The position numbers were made by a program, and so were the translations under genes. 64,000 nt of DNA from Cladosporium sp. IMV 00045 (Eukaryota > Ascomycota > Dothideomycetes > Cladosporiales > Cladosporiaceae): positions 84,404-148,403 of the forward strand of contig MSJI02000885.1 of assembly GCA_001931905.2 (NCBI GenBank). Reading direction: 5' to 3'. Of the stretch, positions 1-10,932 are shown piece by piece (positions within the stretch are counted from its first letter, which is position 1; each line of letters opens with the position of its first letter). The notes below the pieces were generated by a model, which was given only the letters and a program-made list of their open reading frames with translations, was not told the origin of the DNA and searched no databases.

Positions 1-388
1 TTTCAAATCGTCACCAATCAGGTCAGATCAAAACAGATCAAGCATCACAAGTTCCATCTACGGTATCGAGCTCACTAAGGTAATCACATGTGAAACCGCA
101 TTTGCGTAGAACACTCAGTCTCCATCTCAAGCTCGAAGAATCAAATAATTCATTCCCCTCACATACATTACGTGCGGTAAGAATCAACCCATCAAAAGCA
201 GAGCCCAACACAAGACCAAGCGCTCACCTCAGCCTCGTCAAAAATCACCGCCTTGCCCGAACCAAAGCTCAAACTCTCGCCTTGATTTGTCCTCTCCCTC
301 CCTCGCTCTACCTCCATCTATCTATCTAGCTGAAAGGCGATAGAACTAACCAACTACCCAACGCCTCCAATGCAAGAAAAATCACGTC

Positions 389-432
<44 letters not shown>

Positions 433-885
433 GGAGAGATTCAAAAGCGTGTATATGCGTTCATACTAACCCTCAAACCAAAAAGGGAAGAGATGAAGAA
501 AGAAGAAGTAAAATTTAGACTTTAAAAAAGATGCTCAGTAGCTATAAGTAAAGTAAAGTAAAGTAAAGGTCGGGAATTGTGTCAGACAAGAGGAAAAAGG
601 GGTTGTCTAGAGAACAGACGAAAAGGGTTGTCTGGAGAGAAAAAGTAAGGAAAGAGTACGCCTGGCCGCTTGCAACGCTTTTCCCGCGACAGGTGAAGGA
701 AAATTTGTATCCCAAGACAAGACAAGACAAGGAGATCGATGTCGAAGTTCGAGTAGCAAGAAAAAGAAGAAAGGAAAGGAGAGAGAAAAAAGAATGATGC
801 GCTGCCCCATGTGCCCCTCTTACAAAAATCAATGACGATCGTTTCACACAGGCCCAGCGAAGAGCAAAGCAGTGGAGGAGGAAAT
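1..885. other. 3' flank of the formin gene, no gene seen
   Basis: No convincing coding sequence lies here. The stretch holds a run of 36 A at 393-428 and short tandem repeats of AAAGT (about 546-567) and ACAAG (about 714-740). Small open frames on either strand show low-complexity residues and no family signature. It is probably the formin 3' UTR plus intergenic DNA. Confidence 0.6.
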
Positions 886-3800
886 CTATCCCTCAGCCTC
901 TCCTTCCTCATTTGTAAGCGATCGTTTCTTCTCACTCGGAGTTGGACTAGGCGGCACTATAACCGTGGTGGGCGTGGGAAGTTTCTGCCCGTCACTCGTG
1001 CTCGGTCGGCGTTCGACTTCTTGCGGCACAGCGTCGTCGGAGGAAGCTGGCCTTTCTTCTGAGGGAGGAGGGACCTCGGTCGATTCAACGACGTCGCCGT
1101 CGCCTTCTTTTTCTTCCGCGATGGTAGGTGCAGAACCCGCAGCGGAAGCGTCGACGCTCGAATTCCCCGCGCGCCGTCGCGCGGCTCGTCGACGCTGTCG
1201 TTCCTCGTCTGCGCTTTCCCTTCGTCTTCGCACGCGCAAGCTGTCGTCTCGGCCGACGCTTCCCACGCCGCCGTCGCCGACCTCGTCGCCTCGCAAACCT
1301 TGCAGGAGACTGGCGGCGCGGTCTGCGACGTCTTCACCCCCGGCCGCGGAGTTTGCTGGGGCGGCGCCGTCTTGGTCCGTAGACTTCTCTGCCGCGGCGC
1401 CGGTGTCGCTTGCGGTCTCTGAGTCTCCACCTTCGGTGGCTGGTGAGAGGAGTCCGGTGTCTGAGATGTTTTCTCCAGTCTCTGGGATTTCCTGTCCGGA
1501 GGCAACGCGCACTTGGTGGCGGTCCTTCAGCCTTGCCCTGCGGCGGCGATCTCTTGTGTCTCTAGTCTGCGGCGCAGCGGCACGCAGCTTCTCGAGCAGC
1601 GTGTCCATGGCGCCCGTGCTGGGACTCGGGCTGAGCGGCGGATCGCCGGCGGTATTGGCATTGGCCGCTTGCGTGTTGAGTTGCTTGCGGCGCATGTTGG
1701 CCTCGTTGCGACGCCAGGTCTCTTCCAGGATCATGTTCTTCTCGTGCGACTTCTTGTACTCGTTGACGAAGTTGGCCAGCTTGGTGAAGAAGTCCCGGCG
1801 CGCGCTGTCGTCCTTGTTGTCGTCGCCGAAGAACGTGAGGATGTCGTCGAATACGCGGTTCATCTCGTCGAGGTACAGCTGCATTTGCTCGGCTTTGCGG
1901 CGGGCTTCCTTCATGCTGCGCTGCACGACCTGGCTGACGCGGTCTTCGGGGTGGAATTTCTTCGAGTCGCTCAGATTGCCGGCGTCCAGAGAAGATTGGA
2001 CGTTGTTGATATTGTCGATGTATTTCTTGGCGTCCGTTTGGAGCTGCTCGATATTCATTTTCTGGGTGGTAAGGACGCCGGCAATGTCGTCGGTGAAGCC
2101 TTCGTATTGCGGGTATTGCTTGCGGACAACACGCTCCACGTAATCCATAAGAGTAGACTCATTGTTGGTGTCCTTGACCATTCCCAGGCGAGCCAGAGAG
2201 GAAAGCTTGAAACCAACGGCCTGCTTGTTCGTGTCGTTCATGTAGTTACCGATATCCAAAATTAGACCAAAGACAGGCATGAGCTTGACAGAGTCGCGCA
2301 GAGACTCGGAAACATTGACGACGTGCTTCAGTTTGCCAGCGATCTCGTCATACTCCGGCTCAAACGTGCGCGTCAGTGAGAGAGCACGCATACGGGCCTT
2401 CCAGTAATGATGCAGCTCGTAAGCCGTGTAAAGATAGATCTGATCTTCGCGGGTAAGCTCGTTAGGATCGGCCTCGCGCTCCGTCTTCATCGCATCAGGG
2501 CCGGTCCAGTCCTTGGAGTATGGCGCCATTTGCTTGGCGACGTTGTCAGGAATGGTGCAAAGGTGTTCCAGCTGGAGGAAGTCCATGACATTGCCGTTGT
2601 CGAGGATGTCCTTGTCGCAGTGAATGATCGAGCGAACGATCTCCTGCGCGTCGAGCGTTGAGAACTTCGAGAGCGAGATTTGCATCGTGTGCATGAGGTC
2701 GCGATTGATGATTTGCTTCTTGTCGCTCTTGACCTTGCCAGCTCCCTTGCCAATCTGCTTGATCTCCTTCGCCATGAAGAGCTTCTCAATCTCATCGAGA
2801 ATACCCTTCTTGGAGAGTTCCTGATACTTCTCCTCCTTCATCTCGGACGTAGGCGTGTGCGTTGCCCACAGCGTAATTTCTGGCGAATCAATCTTCTCCC
2901 AGTGCAGGGCCTTGAGCTTCTTCTTAGGTCGGGGCGCTCCAAGGCCAACAGTCGTGTTGGGGTTGTAGATAGGCGAGGGCAGCCAGCCGCCCTTCTTCGC
3001 GCCTGGAAGAGGCGGTGCTCCAGGCGGAGGAGGAGGTGGGCCACCAGCGAAACCTCCAGGACCTGGAGGTGGGGGCGGAGGTGGAGGCGGTCCTCCAAAG
3101 CCAGGCATTGGAGGAGGAGGTGGAGGAGGAGGTGGGCCACCAAAACCAGGCATTGGGGGCGGTGGAGGGGGTGGAGGTGCACCATCGGAAAAGCCAGGCA
3201 TAGGTGGAGGTGGGGGAGGAGGGCCTCCATCGAAACCAGGCATTGGAGGCGGCGGAGGCGGCGGTGCTCCATCGAATTTGTCTTTGGGATGCTCGGGATC
3301 CTCGGGTGTCTTTGGGCTTTGGCTCTCCAGGCTCGGGTGACTGGGCCCAGTAGTGATACCGTCTCCCTCGTCGTCTGAGCCATCAATACGCTCTGTCTTG
3401 CTCTTAAGCTCCGAGAGCATGCCACCCGCGACCGCCGAGGGAACCTTGGGCTTCTTGTACTCCACAATTCTCGGCTTCTCGATGACCGTACCTTCGTCGT
3501 CAAGATCAAAGTCTTCCTCCTCGCCCTTGCTCGAACGTTGACCACCGACAGGCTTCCGGTGAATCGCACTCTTTGACCGAGGCGCGGTGCCCAGATACTG
3601 CATGTGCTCCGGCAGTGCATCAGGCGCGATGGCGCCAGCATCGCCCTCCATCTTCTCACGCAACTCGCGAAGTTTGTCGGAGGGGTTGACCTGTTGCCAG
3701 ACCTTACCCTCAAGCTTCGCCTGCGTCTTGGCCCTCTCAAGTTGCATCTCAAGACGATCCATAAGCTTTTCTCTGTCCATGATACCAGCCATGCGCGCAG

Positions 3801-6255
3801 CATCGGCAGGCTCGCCGTTCTTCCCAGCGTTCTTTGCGTGGGAAGCCGCAATGTCCTGAGCGTCGCGCAGCATGAGGTACAACTCTCTCGTCTCCAGCTC
3901 GTTCCTTTGCAACTCGATGGCGCGCACACGCTGCAGCTCTGACAGCTCTGCCTTGAAAGCATCTGTCTGTCTGCTTTGAAGATCGATGACCGCAGCTTGC
4001 TCTTCTAGTTGCTTTTGAAGCTTGCCGACGAGACCATCAGCTCCAAGTTCCACCTGGGATTTCATCTCGTCCCTTTCGGCGACAGCAGCATCGGCGACGA
4101 GACGAGCCTCGTGCGCTTCCTCACGAGCTTGCCTAGCCTCACCGTCTGTGTACAACTTGTCCATCAAGCTCTGTACGGTGAAGTTCAACGACTGCTTGAG
4201 GTCCATGTCGGGCAGCCGCCTGTCCATAGCCACATACGACAGCATGCTGTCGACAAGCTGGAACATACGAAGACGGTCGTCACCCGCATTCTCACGGATT
4301 AGAAGCAGATGCTGGAGAGCTGACAAGAAGTAATCTCCCGCTCTCGTACCACCAACCTTCTGCTGAATGACTTCAACAATCTGCGCTGGATCATTCAAAT
4401 CCTTGCCCTCGCCCTCGACCGAATCGACCATAGAACTGCCCTCATGCTCAAGCATGTCCTCATAATCGATCGCCTCGTTCGCTCTGTACCGCTCGATTTG
4501 CTTGTCGATGATCTCGTACTGGAAGTCCTCCATCTTGTGCAAAATGCGCTTGAGGCCGCAGCCAACGAATTGCGCACGAATGTGGCATCTCAACTGCAAG
4601 TCCTTCTCCGGAGCGTCCACGACCATGTTGATCAAGAAGAGCGAAGCGACCGCGTACTCCATGAGGAGGTTCTCCATCCCAATACCGCCCGAGCGGACTT
4701 CGTCTGATGCGCCGACCAGAGAACCCATCTTGCCACGGCCGTCGACCGTGACCTCGACGATTCGCATCCACGCGTCGAATCGGCCGTTCTCGCCTTGCTG
4801 CGCTTTCAAGTAGTCCAGAGCTTGCAGAACCTTGAGGTGGCCTTGGCCCTCCGCCCAATGGCACAGGAAGGTCAATACTTCCGACACCAGTTTCCTTGTG
4901 TTCAGCCTGGGCGAGATGAGAGATGCGGCCAGGGCCATGATGATTTTATCATGCTGCAGGGCGTTGTCGGCGCCATATTTGTTGTTCATGAGGGACTTGA
5001 GACATTTCACAATGTCGTACTCGCGGTCGAGATCGCGCTCATGGTTGGCATTGCTCCCCAAAGGCGCAGGACCAGATTGTTGCCGCTTGTTGATCTTGCC
5101 GAGCAAGTTCGCCAAAGCGACTTGACCTTGAGCTTCCACAAACTGCTTCACCCATGCGATCGGCTGCGTGCGCAATGACACGGACAAAGATTGCAGCTGT
5201 TTGGGCGAAATGCTGTTATCCAGAAGTCTCCGCACAAACCATTCGGGGCTGCCTTCCTCGTCCGCACGGCCGAGGATACCGCCCATGCTGTCAGTACCAT
5301 TAATCGTCGTCCTCACGGTCTGTCGCCTCTTCTGCTCCGCCTGCCATTCTGCCAGTCGGTCCTGGTGCACCAGGGTCCATTTCTTGCTAATAGGATATGC
5401 CTCCATTTGTCTTTTCGCTTGCTCAGGTAATGATTTCCAACCACGCTTTAGCATCAAATCCAAAAATTCCTTCTCAATCACCCGATCGTCCGTTGGTCGG
5501 TGTAGTACAAATCCGTCCGGGGTGAAAGATGTCTGGCTCGAGAAAGCGGACGGGTTGGTGGTGTTCAAATGATCGCCGTGTCGATGCTTCTCTTTTGTGG
5601 GCACAGAAGCTAGTTGGGGAAGTAGTGTGTTGCTGTCCAAGTTGATCGCCGGAAAGGATGCCTGGCTGGCATTTGGGTGCATGTTGAATCTCCGGTCGTT
5701 TGACGAGCTGGACCGTATGCTGCCGTGATCGCTTGAGCCTCGCGAAGGCGCGTATGGCCCACCGTTGAGTGTAATGCTGTCCGAGTCTACGCTCCTTCCT
5801 GTTGAAGATTTGCCATGCGTCGGTGGCCTCGGAGGCACATGGTTCTGATGTGAGGGCGAAGGCTCGAAGGTGGGATACTGGTGGAAATCGCCGCCTTTGC
5901 CGGGTTGCTCGCGTGATCTCGACACCGGCTTCTCAGATCCGTCCAGGTACACGGGTTGCCGGGTGTTCCCACTCGCAGACTCGTACGGTATGCTGGTGAT
6001 CACGGCGGAAGTCGAGTAACCGCCCTGTCCGTCCTGGTAGTCGTGTCGTCGCTGATGTTGGCCGTCCGGGTCGACGATGGACATGGAGCTGCGGTGCGAG
6101 TGCCTCGAGGCCACGCTCGGGGCATAGCCGGGAGGCAAACTGGGCGTATCCGGCACAGGCATGGGTTCATTGTTCGCTTTGTCCTTCTTGGAGCGCGAGA
6201 AGAAAGACTTGCCTCCGCTGGTCTGCCGCGCATTCTTGTCGCTGGACGAGAACAT
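886..6255 (-). CDS. sepA: Diaphanous-type formin (SepA/Bni1 family)
   Basis: This 1789-residue intronless frame encodes a formin, which nucleates and elongates straight actin filaments at growing tips and septa under Rho GTPase control. Visible domains in order: a disordered Ser/Pro-rich N-terminus (1-240); a GTPase-binding/FH3 region (about 242-640, starting near FVLHRPTDDRVIEKEFLDLM); coiled coil (about 700-860); an FH1 region (about 995-1085) with six polyproline tracts separated by MPGF-type spacers; an FH2 domain (about 1110-1505, with KKLKALHWEKID and DIGNYMNDTNKQAVGFKLSSL); and a DAD-like autoinhibitory motif near 1548 (MDTLLEKLRAA followed by a basic RDRRRRARLKD patch). Length and order match fungal SepA/Bni1. 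The ATG at 6253-6255 is the first in frame. About 1 kb separates it from HUS1 upstream. The symbol is by homology. Confidence 0.95.
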   Translation of the reverse strand: MFSSSDKNARQTSGGKSFFSRSKKDKANNEPMPVPDTPSLPPGYAPSVASRHSHRSSMSIVDPDGQHQRRHDYQDGQGGYSTSAVITSIPYESASGNTRQPVYLDGSEKPVSRSREQPGKGGDFHQYPTFEPSPSHQNHVPPRPPTHGKSSTGRSVDSDSITLNGGPYAPSRGSSDHGSIRSSSSNDRRFNMHPNASQASFPAINLDSNTLLPQLASVPTKEKHRHGDHLNTTNPSAFSSQTSFTPDGFVLHRPTDDRVIEKEFLDLMLKRGWKSLPEQAKRQMEAYPISKKWTLVHQDRLAEWQAEQKRRQTVRTTINGTDSMGGILGRADEEGSPEWFVRRLLDNSISPKQLQSLSVSLRTQPIAWVKQFVEAQGQVALANLLGKINKRQQSGPAPLGSNANHERDLDREYDIVKCLKSLMNNKYGADNALQHDKIIMALAASLISPRLNTRKLVSEVLTFLCHWAEGQGHLKVLQALDYLKAQQGENGRFDAWMRIVEVTVDGRGKMGSLVGASDEVRSGGIGMENLLMEYAVASLFLINMVVDAPEKDLQLRCHIRAQFVGCGLKRILHKMEDFQYEIIDKQIERYRANEAIDYEDMLEHEGSSMVDSVEGEGKDLNDPAQIVEVIQQKVGGTRAGDYFLSALQHLLLIRENAGDDRLRMFQLVDSMLSYVAMDRRLPDMDLKQSLNFTVQSLMDKLYTDGEARQAREEAHEARLVADAAVAERDEMKSQVELGADGLVGKLQKQLEEQAAVIDLQSRQTDAFKAELSELQRVRAIELQRNELETRELYLMLRDAQDIAASHAKNAGKNGEPADAARMAGIMDREKLMDRLEMQLERAKTQAKLEGKVWQQVNPSDKLRELREKMEGDAGAIAPDALPEHMQYLGTAPRSKSAIHRKPVGGQRSSKGEEEDFDLDDEGTVIEKPRIVEYKKPKVPSAVAGGMLSELKSKTERIDGSDDEGDGITTGPSHPSLESQSPKTPEDPEHPKDKFDGAPPPPPPPMPGFDGGPPPPPPPMPGFSDGAPPPPPPPPMPGFGGPPPPPPPPPMPGFGGPPPPPPPPPGPGGFAGGPPPPPPGAPPLPGAKKGGWLPSPIYNPNTTVGLGAPRPKKKLKALHWEKIDSPEITLWATHTPTSEMKEEKYQELSKKGILDEIEKLFMAKEIKQIGKGAGKVKSDKKQIINRDLMHTMQISLSKFSTLDAQEIVRSIIHCDKDILDNGNVMDFLQLEHLCTIPDNVAKQMAPYSKDWTGPDAMKTEREADPNELTREDQIYLYTAYELHHYWKARMRALSLTRTFEPEYDEIAGKLKHVVNVSESLRDSVKLMPVFGLILDIGNYMNDTNKQAVGFKLSSLARLGMVKDTNNESTLMDYVERVVRKQYPQYEGFTDDIAGVLTTQKMNIEQLQTDAKKYIDNINNVQSSLDAGNLSDSKKFHPEDRVSQVVQRSMKEARRKAEQMQLYLDEMNRVFDDILTFFGDDNKDDSARRDFFTKLANFVNEYKKSHEKNMILEETWRRNEANMRRKQLNTQAANANTAGDPPLSPSPSTGAMDTLLEKLRAAAPQTRDTRDRRRRARLKDRHQVRVASGQEIPETGENISDTGLLSPATEGGDSETASDTGAAAEKSTDQDGAAPANSAAGGEDVADRAASLLQGLRGDEVGDGGVGSVGRDDSLRVRRRRESADEERQRRRAARRRAGNSSVDASAAGSAPTIAEEKEGDGDVVESTEVPPPSEERPASSDDAVPQEVERRPSTSDGQKLPTPTTVIVPPSPTPSEKKRSLTNEEGEAEG

Positions 6256-7262
6256 GGCGGGCGGCTGGGATGTCTCAGGTGTGCTGTCTGCGCGGCGCAG
6301 GTTCGCAGGTGCGTTCTCCCCTATTGTCCAACGCCGTTTCGCTTCACGACTCCTCCCTGGGACCCTCGCTGCTGTGACGTCCTCCTCTTGCTTGCAGCAT
6401 CCAGCGAGAGTTTGCCGCCAAGCTGCTCCCTACTAACAAAGAGCTTTGCGTGTGAAAGGGCGCAGTAGTATAGTGTGAGACACGCCTGCGGTAGGCCCCT
6501 GGGCTAGAAAGGCGGAGGGCAAACACAGCGCGCGGAGTATCCAGGACCCTTCAAAAGCAAGTCTCCCCTCGCTGGCGGGAGTGGTGTTAGTATCCAGATA
6601 ATCAAGTCGGGCGTGCTCCGTTGTGCAGCAAAGGCAACAACAAGAGCGCAGGATGGCAGGTGGGCGGATCGTCCAACGGTGAATGTTCTCGTCGTCGCAA
6701 AATATGAGCCCAGACCAAGAGACTGAACGGCGGTAGGGTCGGCGGCAAGGTCGAGAAGTGAGACCTACTTCACAGCGGCGAGCAATACACACGCACGCTG
6801 TCTCCGTCCGTCTGCTTGTGTCTGGCTGCTGGCTCCCCAGACTAAGCGTGAGCCCCTGCCCGTGAGCTGGCGAATCAAGGGAAAGCGGGCTTCAGGCTGG
6901 CGCGCGTGCGCTTCTCCTGACTAGCAGCAGTGCTAGTGAAGATGGCGAGATGATTTGCTGATGAGAGAACGAGAATGGGCGGAACCGCACGATTAGGGTG
7001 CCATTATTATTGCAGATTATCATTCGCACGCAATGCCAGCATTGAGTGTGCCGGAAATGGAAAAGGCACCCGTTTCTGCGATTGGCTATATGCTACATCT
7101 GCAGAGGAGAGCGATCGTCGTGCGCGTGAGTGTGAAGAAGACTACAGAACACCAACAGCCCCCAACACCGCCGCTAAAGCAATCCATCTCGGTCTATGCG
7201 CAGAAAGAAGCAGCTGGCCCATCGCTCGTCCCGAGTCAGCCCGCAGGGCTGATCACACAGCC
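6256..7262. other. Upstream region of the formin gene
   Basis: About 1 kb between the formin start and the last exon of HUS1, both read on the minus strand. It should hold the formin promoter and 5' leader plus the HUS1 3' UTR. No frame in it looks coding. Confidence 0.6.
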
Positions 7263-8391
7263 TTATTGACTATAAGACGAAATGTAGTACTGCGCGCGTG
7301 TGTCAGCAAGCCTTGTGGAGAGATACGAGCAGCAGGGAGAAAGTGACAGTACTCACAGTCAACACAGACTCGCCCACGCCGGGCTCGTCGCTGTTCAGGT
7401 AGACATACAGGATCATGGCATGCTCGTGGCACAGACATGCAATCACACGCCCGCCCAGTCTTCCCACGCTCAGCACTTTGCCCCAATCCTTGCCGTCTAA
7501 CCTCACCGTCGCCCACCCATCCTCGCTCTGCCCTTGGGAATCGCCCATCGCTTTCATTCGCGTGCTCGGATGGTTTGCAATACCCTCAGGCCCCTCCGTC
7601 TCAGGATCCAACTCCGGATTCTCCAGTCCGGTCCACAGACTGTTGATGCGCATGGCATCAGTGTTCAGCCCCAGACGCAGACATCCGTGCATGTTCGCGC
7701 TTAACTCCAGTCGTGGCCCGCCCGCACCGCCAAAGCCTCCCTGCTTGCCTGCCTTCGTGGCCATGGCCAGCTTCGTGAAGCGGTCGCTGATGCCTTTGAG
7801 CTGCAGCAGATTGGGTAGCGTGATGTGCACGTCTGGCTCCCTACAGCGTGGCTCGTGCAAACCTTCTACTGACGTCGCGGCCAGCACTCGGATGGGGACA
7901 TCCTGGGTGATGATCGTCTCGCGGTCCTGCCGGCCGAAGAAGTCGATGCTGCCCTCGCGAAAATCCCCCGTGCTGCTAAAGTCGTCGCCGGTGCCGTCAG
8001 CGTTGCCGTTGCGGTCGGCGAAGGTCGACGGGTTGCTGCTGTTGATAGTGGCTGTTTTGATTGTCAGACTGAGTAGAGGAATGTTGTCCTTCTTCGTGAG
8101 GCGGATATTGGCGGTGATGGCATTGTGTGCACTCTTCAATGCGCGCTGCAGTGGCGCAAGAGGCACTTCAAGATTGATTGTGTTGTGCTCTGCGGCAGAT
8201 TGTATGGTGTAGGTCTCGAAAATGGTATCGATCGAGAGGACAGCCCAGACTTGAGTGCCTTGCTCCGGTATTACTGTGAAGCGAACATCTCGTTCGTCCA
8301 GACGCAACCAGGCAATGTTGCCAAGCGTGGCAAGCGAAGCGGTGAACTTTGTGAACGTGTGTATGTTCTGGATATCGGCTCTGAAACGCAT
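7263..8391 (-). CDS. hus1: HUS1 checkpoint clamp subunit, allele 1 (complete)
   Basis: This gene encodes a subunit of the Rad9-Hus1-Rad1 (9-1-1) clamp, which is loaded at damaged DNA and activates the checkpoint kinase; it acts in the nucleus. The N-terminus MRFRADIQNIHTFTKF and the C-terminal region with ACLCHEHAMILYVYLNSDE are typical of Hus1. The gene has two exons: 8391-7357 (345 codons) and a tiny last exon 7289-7263 coding YYISSYSQ and a stop. The 67 bp intron (7290-7356) has a GTGAGT donor and a CAG acceptor. Without splicing the frame runs on into a non-homologous tail. The product is 353 residues, a normal size for fungal Hus1. It is divergent from the F-box/LRR gene, with 495 bp between the two starts. 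A second, truncated copy lies at 21030-21610. Confidence 0.9.
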
Positions 8392-8886
8392 GGTCGATTG
8401 TCACCAGGATAGAATGGTTTCTAAAAGAGTGAGGAATTGGTCTTATAGTCAAGCTCGACCAAGTATTCCTAGCTTGTCCTGATTCAGAGCGACAAATGAG
8501 CGAATATGCTCATGTTGTGATTCGCGGTAGAGTATGAGGAAACCCTCTGGACCGATAGTATTCCCTTCGACAGCCCGCGAGCCTTGTATCATTCGAAAGC
8601 AGTGGTGCCCCGATCAGGTATTCTGGTGCTCTGTCTTTGATCTCGTTCCATCACATCCACTCACATGCTCAGGCGGCAGCCCATATCGATAAGTGATGAC
8701 TAAACAAGGCTCGGCCCGTCGCAGATAGCCGTCGCAAAATGACGTTCGCAGCGCAGCCTGGGAGTGAAATGCGCAGGCGGACCCTGCGATTATTTGCGCG
8801 CCTTCCATCAAACACCAAACAACGACTTACTACAACTTCCATCTCCTCATACTTCCTCCTCTGTTTCACCTCCATCGCTTTTCACC
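8392..8886. promoter_or_regulatory. Shared upstream region of HUS1 and the F-box/LRR gene
   Basis: These 495 bp lie between two divergently read genes and must hold both promoters. The part next to the F-box gene is strongly conserved with 21611-22103 and includes an AAATGACGTTCGC stretch (near 8737) containing TGACGT, the core of CREB/ATF-type bZIP sites. The regulatory reading is inference. Confidence 0.5.
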
Positions 8887-10932
8887 ATGGCGCCGGCGGC
8901 TACGAAGCGACGCTCAGGCCGCCAGGCCGCCACGCGCAAACGCTCCAAGTATATCGATCCAGAGACCGACGACGACTTTGAGGCTAGCGAACCAGAAGCC
9001 GACAACTCTCCCGACCCGCTCCAAGCAGCAGCACCAGCGCCCAAGAAGCGCAAGGTAGCACGCAAGACCCATCGTCCGCAGACTCGGAGCAAGGCTGCCA
9101 AAGCAAAGCCGAAAGTACAAACAAGGATCATCGGTAAGACGCGCAAACCGCGCACGACTGCTGCTGAGAAGGCCGAGGCGGGCAAATATAAAGGACCAAG
9201 TGATGGCAAGATCCCAGATTGGTCGACATTGCCTCTGGCCATCTTGCGCGATGTCTTTGTCTTCGGCTCGCAGCCCGCAGATAGCGACAGTGTGTCGTGG
9301 GTGCATAATGCTGCGCATACCTGTCGCGCATTCGCTGAGCCCGCCCTCGAGGCCTACTACAACTCTCCCGCCTTCTTGAATACCCTTCAACCACACCACC
9401 TGTTGGAGCTATTGCGCATGCGAAAGGATCGTTACATCAACTACAACACGAAAGTCAAGAGCTTGGAGATCGATATGAGAAAGCTCAGCTACACCGCACA
9501 CAATCGGCCTCTCTTCGACTTGAGCGAGCTGATCGCCGAGGTGCCACAATTACAGCATCTCGAAGTGACCAACCCAATCGATGTACCACCGTATCGGCGC
9601 ATGAAAACTCAGCAGTGGTACTACCCTGCCAATCTTTTCCAGACACTAGAAGAACACGGACAACGACTCAAGACGTGGCGCTGGAGTCGCGATATGATAA
9701 GCGACCCATCCCACCTATACCCTCAAATTGCCTCTGTTCATGAGGGCAAGGCTTTCCGGAGCATCAAGACTCTCGCGTTATGTGGATTCGACGTGGATGA
9801 CAGCCCTTCGTCCAAAGTGACAGGCGACGACGGCGAGGAGATCGTTCTGGATATGCCATGGGCTATTGCGAAACTACCGGATGTCAAGAACCTGAGCTTT
9901 ATATCATGCAACATAGTGCGCGATGATTTTCTCACCAAACTTCCCGCCGATCTCGAAAGTCTGGAGCTGGTAAATTGCTGGAAAGTCGACAGCGATATGC
10001 TGACCGACTACCTCAACCAAAAAGGCTCCCAGCTCAAAGAGCTGATCCTGAGCCATAATGTTACCCTCAACCTGACTTTCCTGACTGTACTCGCCACAGC
10101 CTGTCCTCGACTCGAGACACTCATCGTAGACGGACATTACTACAGCGAGAGAGTCTCCATCAACGATGCCGAGCCAGAATACGCCGAGCTCCTCACTGCA
10201 TCGGACGTCCCTGCCTGGCCAACCACTCTCCGTCATCTGTCTCTCCTCCATTTGCAGAAGTGGTCGCAAGAAGCAGGTACCAATTTCTTCCGCTCGCTGG
10301 TAGAAGGCGCACCCACCTTACCGGACCTCCGCCACCTTGCCATCCAAGCCCACATCGACATCCCCTGGCGCGACCGCGCTGGCTTCCGCGACATGTGGAC
10401 CGAACGCCTGCAGCGCGTGTTCCTCCAACGCGGTAAACCTCCACACCCATACCACGGTTCTAAGCGTCAGTATGAGCTGTGGAAACAGGTGAAGGAGAAG
10501 AACGGAGTAGAAGACCCCAACGACATCGCCTTCGAAGCAGCTCTCAATCCTAACAGGATGAGCCACGTCGAGATATCGCCATACAAACCCACCGGCGAAA
10601 CCGAAGTCGACTTCTCCTCTCCGATATCTTCCCCCGCGGCGAAAGCGCCTCCCACCCGTCGCAGCACTCGCGTCAAATACAGCCAGCCTTCCACCGAGGC
10701 AGAGTCGGCGTCCGAAGAGGCTTCAGACACAGCGCCGGATGGAGACGACGATACGACCCCGCCTCTTTTCGTTCAAGGCCTGTGCAACGTTGTGGACGTG
10801 CGCATTGACAACCAGCGTCCGCGCGAGAATATGTTTACCGAGCAGGATTTTCTGGATAGCGAGAGGAGTGGTGATGAGGATTGGAACGAGGGGGCTGATA
10901 TGGAGTTTGAGGATGATAGGTATGCTTGGTGA
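8887..10932 (+). CDS. F-box/leucine-rich-repeat protein, allele 1
   Basis: This 681-residue protein is a probable substrate receptor of an SCF ubiquitin ligase. The N-terminal 105 residues are basic and disordered, with a KKRKV-type nuclear signal near 53-58. An F-box-like segment follows (about 108-150, IPDWSTLPLAILRDVFVFG, then AAHTCRAFAEPALEAYY). Irregular leucine-rich repeats run from about 195 to 510 (for example LKTLALCGFDVDD, LESLELVNCWKV). The tail is acidic and Ser/Thr-rich. I chose the ATG at 8887, in TTCACCATGGCG context, because it gives 681 residues in both alleles; the in-frame ATG further upstream (8764) does not give matching proteins. It resembles Rad7-like F-box/LRR proteins, but the substrate is unknown. 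Confidence 0.8.
   Translation: MAPAATKRRSGRQAATRKRSKYIDPETDDDFEASEPEADNSPDPLQAAAPAPKKRKVARKTHRPQTRSKAAKAKPKVQTRIIGKTRKPRTTAAEKAEAGKYKGPSDGKIPDWSTLPLAILRDVFVFGSQPADSDSVSWVHNAAHTCRAFAEPALEAYYNSPAFLNTLQPHHLLELLRMRKDRYINYNTKVKSLEIDMRKLSYTAHNRPLFDLSELIAEVPQLQHLEVTNPIDVPPYRRMKTQQWYYPANLFQTLEEHGQRLKTWRWSRDMISDPSHLYPQIASVHEGKAFRSIKTLALCGFDVDDSPSSKVTGDDGEEIVLDMPWAIAKLPDVKNLSFISCNIVRDDFLTKLPADLESLELVNCWKVDSDMLTDYLNQKGSQLKELILSHNVTLNLTFLTVLATACPRLETLIVDGHYYSERVSINDAEPEYAELLTASDVPAWPTTLRHLSLLHLQKWSQEAGTNFFRSLVEGAPTLPDLRHLAIQAHIDIPWRDRAGFRDMWTERLQRVFLQRGKPPHPYHGSKRQYELWKQVKEKNGVEDPNDIAFEAALNPNRMSHVEISPYKPTGETEVDFSSPISSPAAKAPPTRRSTRVKYSQPSTEAESASEEASDTAPDGDDDTTPPLFVQGLCNVVDVRIDNQRPRENMFTEQDFLDSERSGDEDWNEGADMEFEDDRYAW

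Noticed and set aside
872..2143. 423-codon plus-strand open frame
   Set aside because: It is antisense to the formin C-terminus; its Ser/Arg-rich sequence follows from GC-rich codons on the other strand and shows no family motif.
4009..5178. Several plus-strand frames inside the formin gene
   Set aside because: Antisense shadows of a strongly supported coding sequence.
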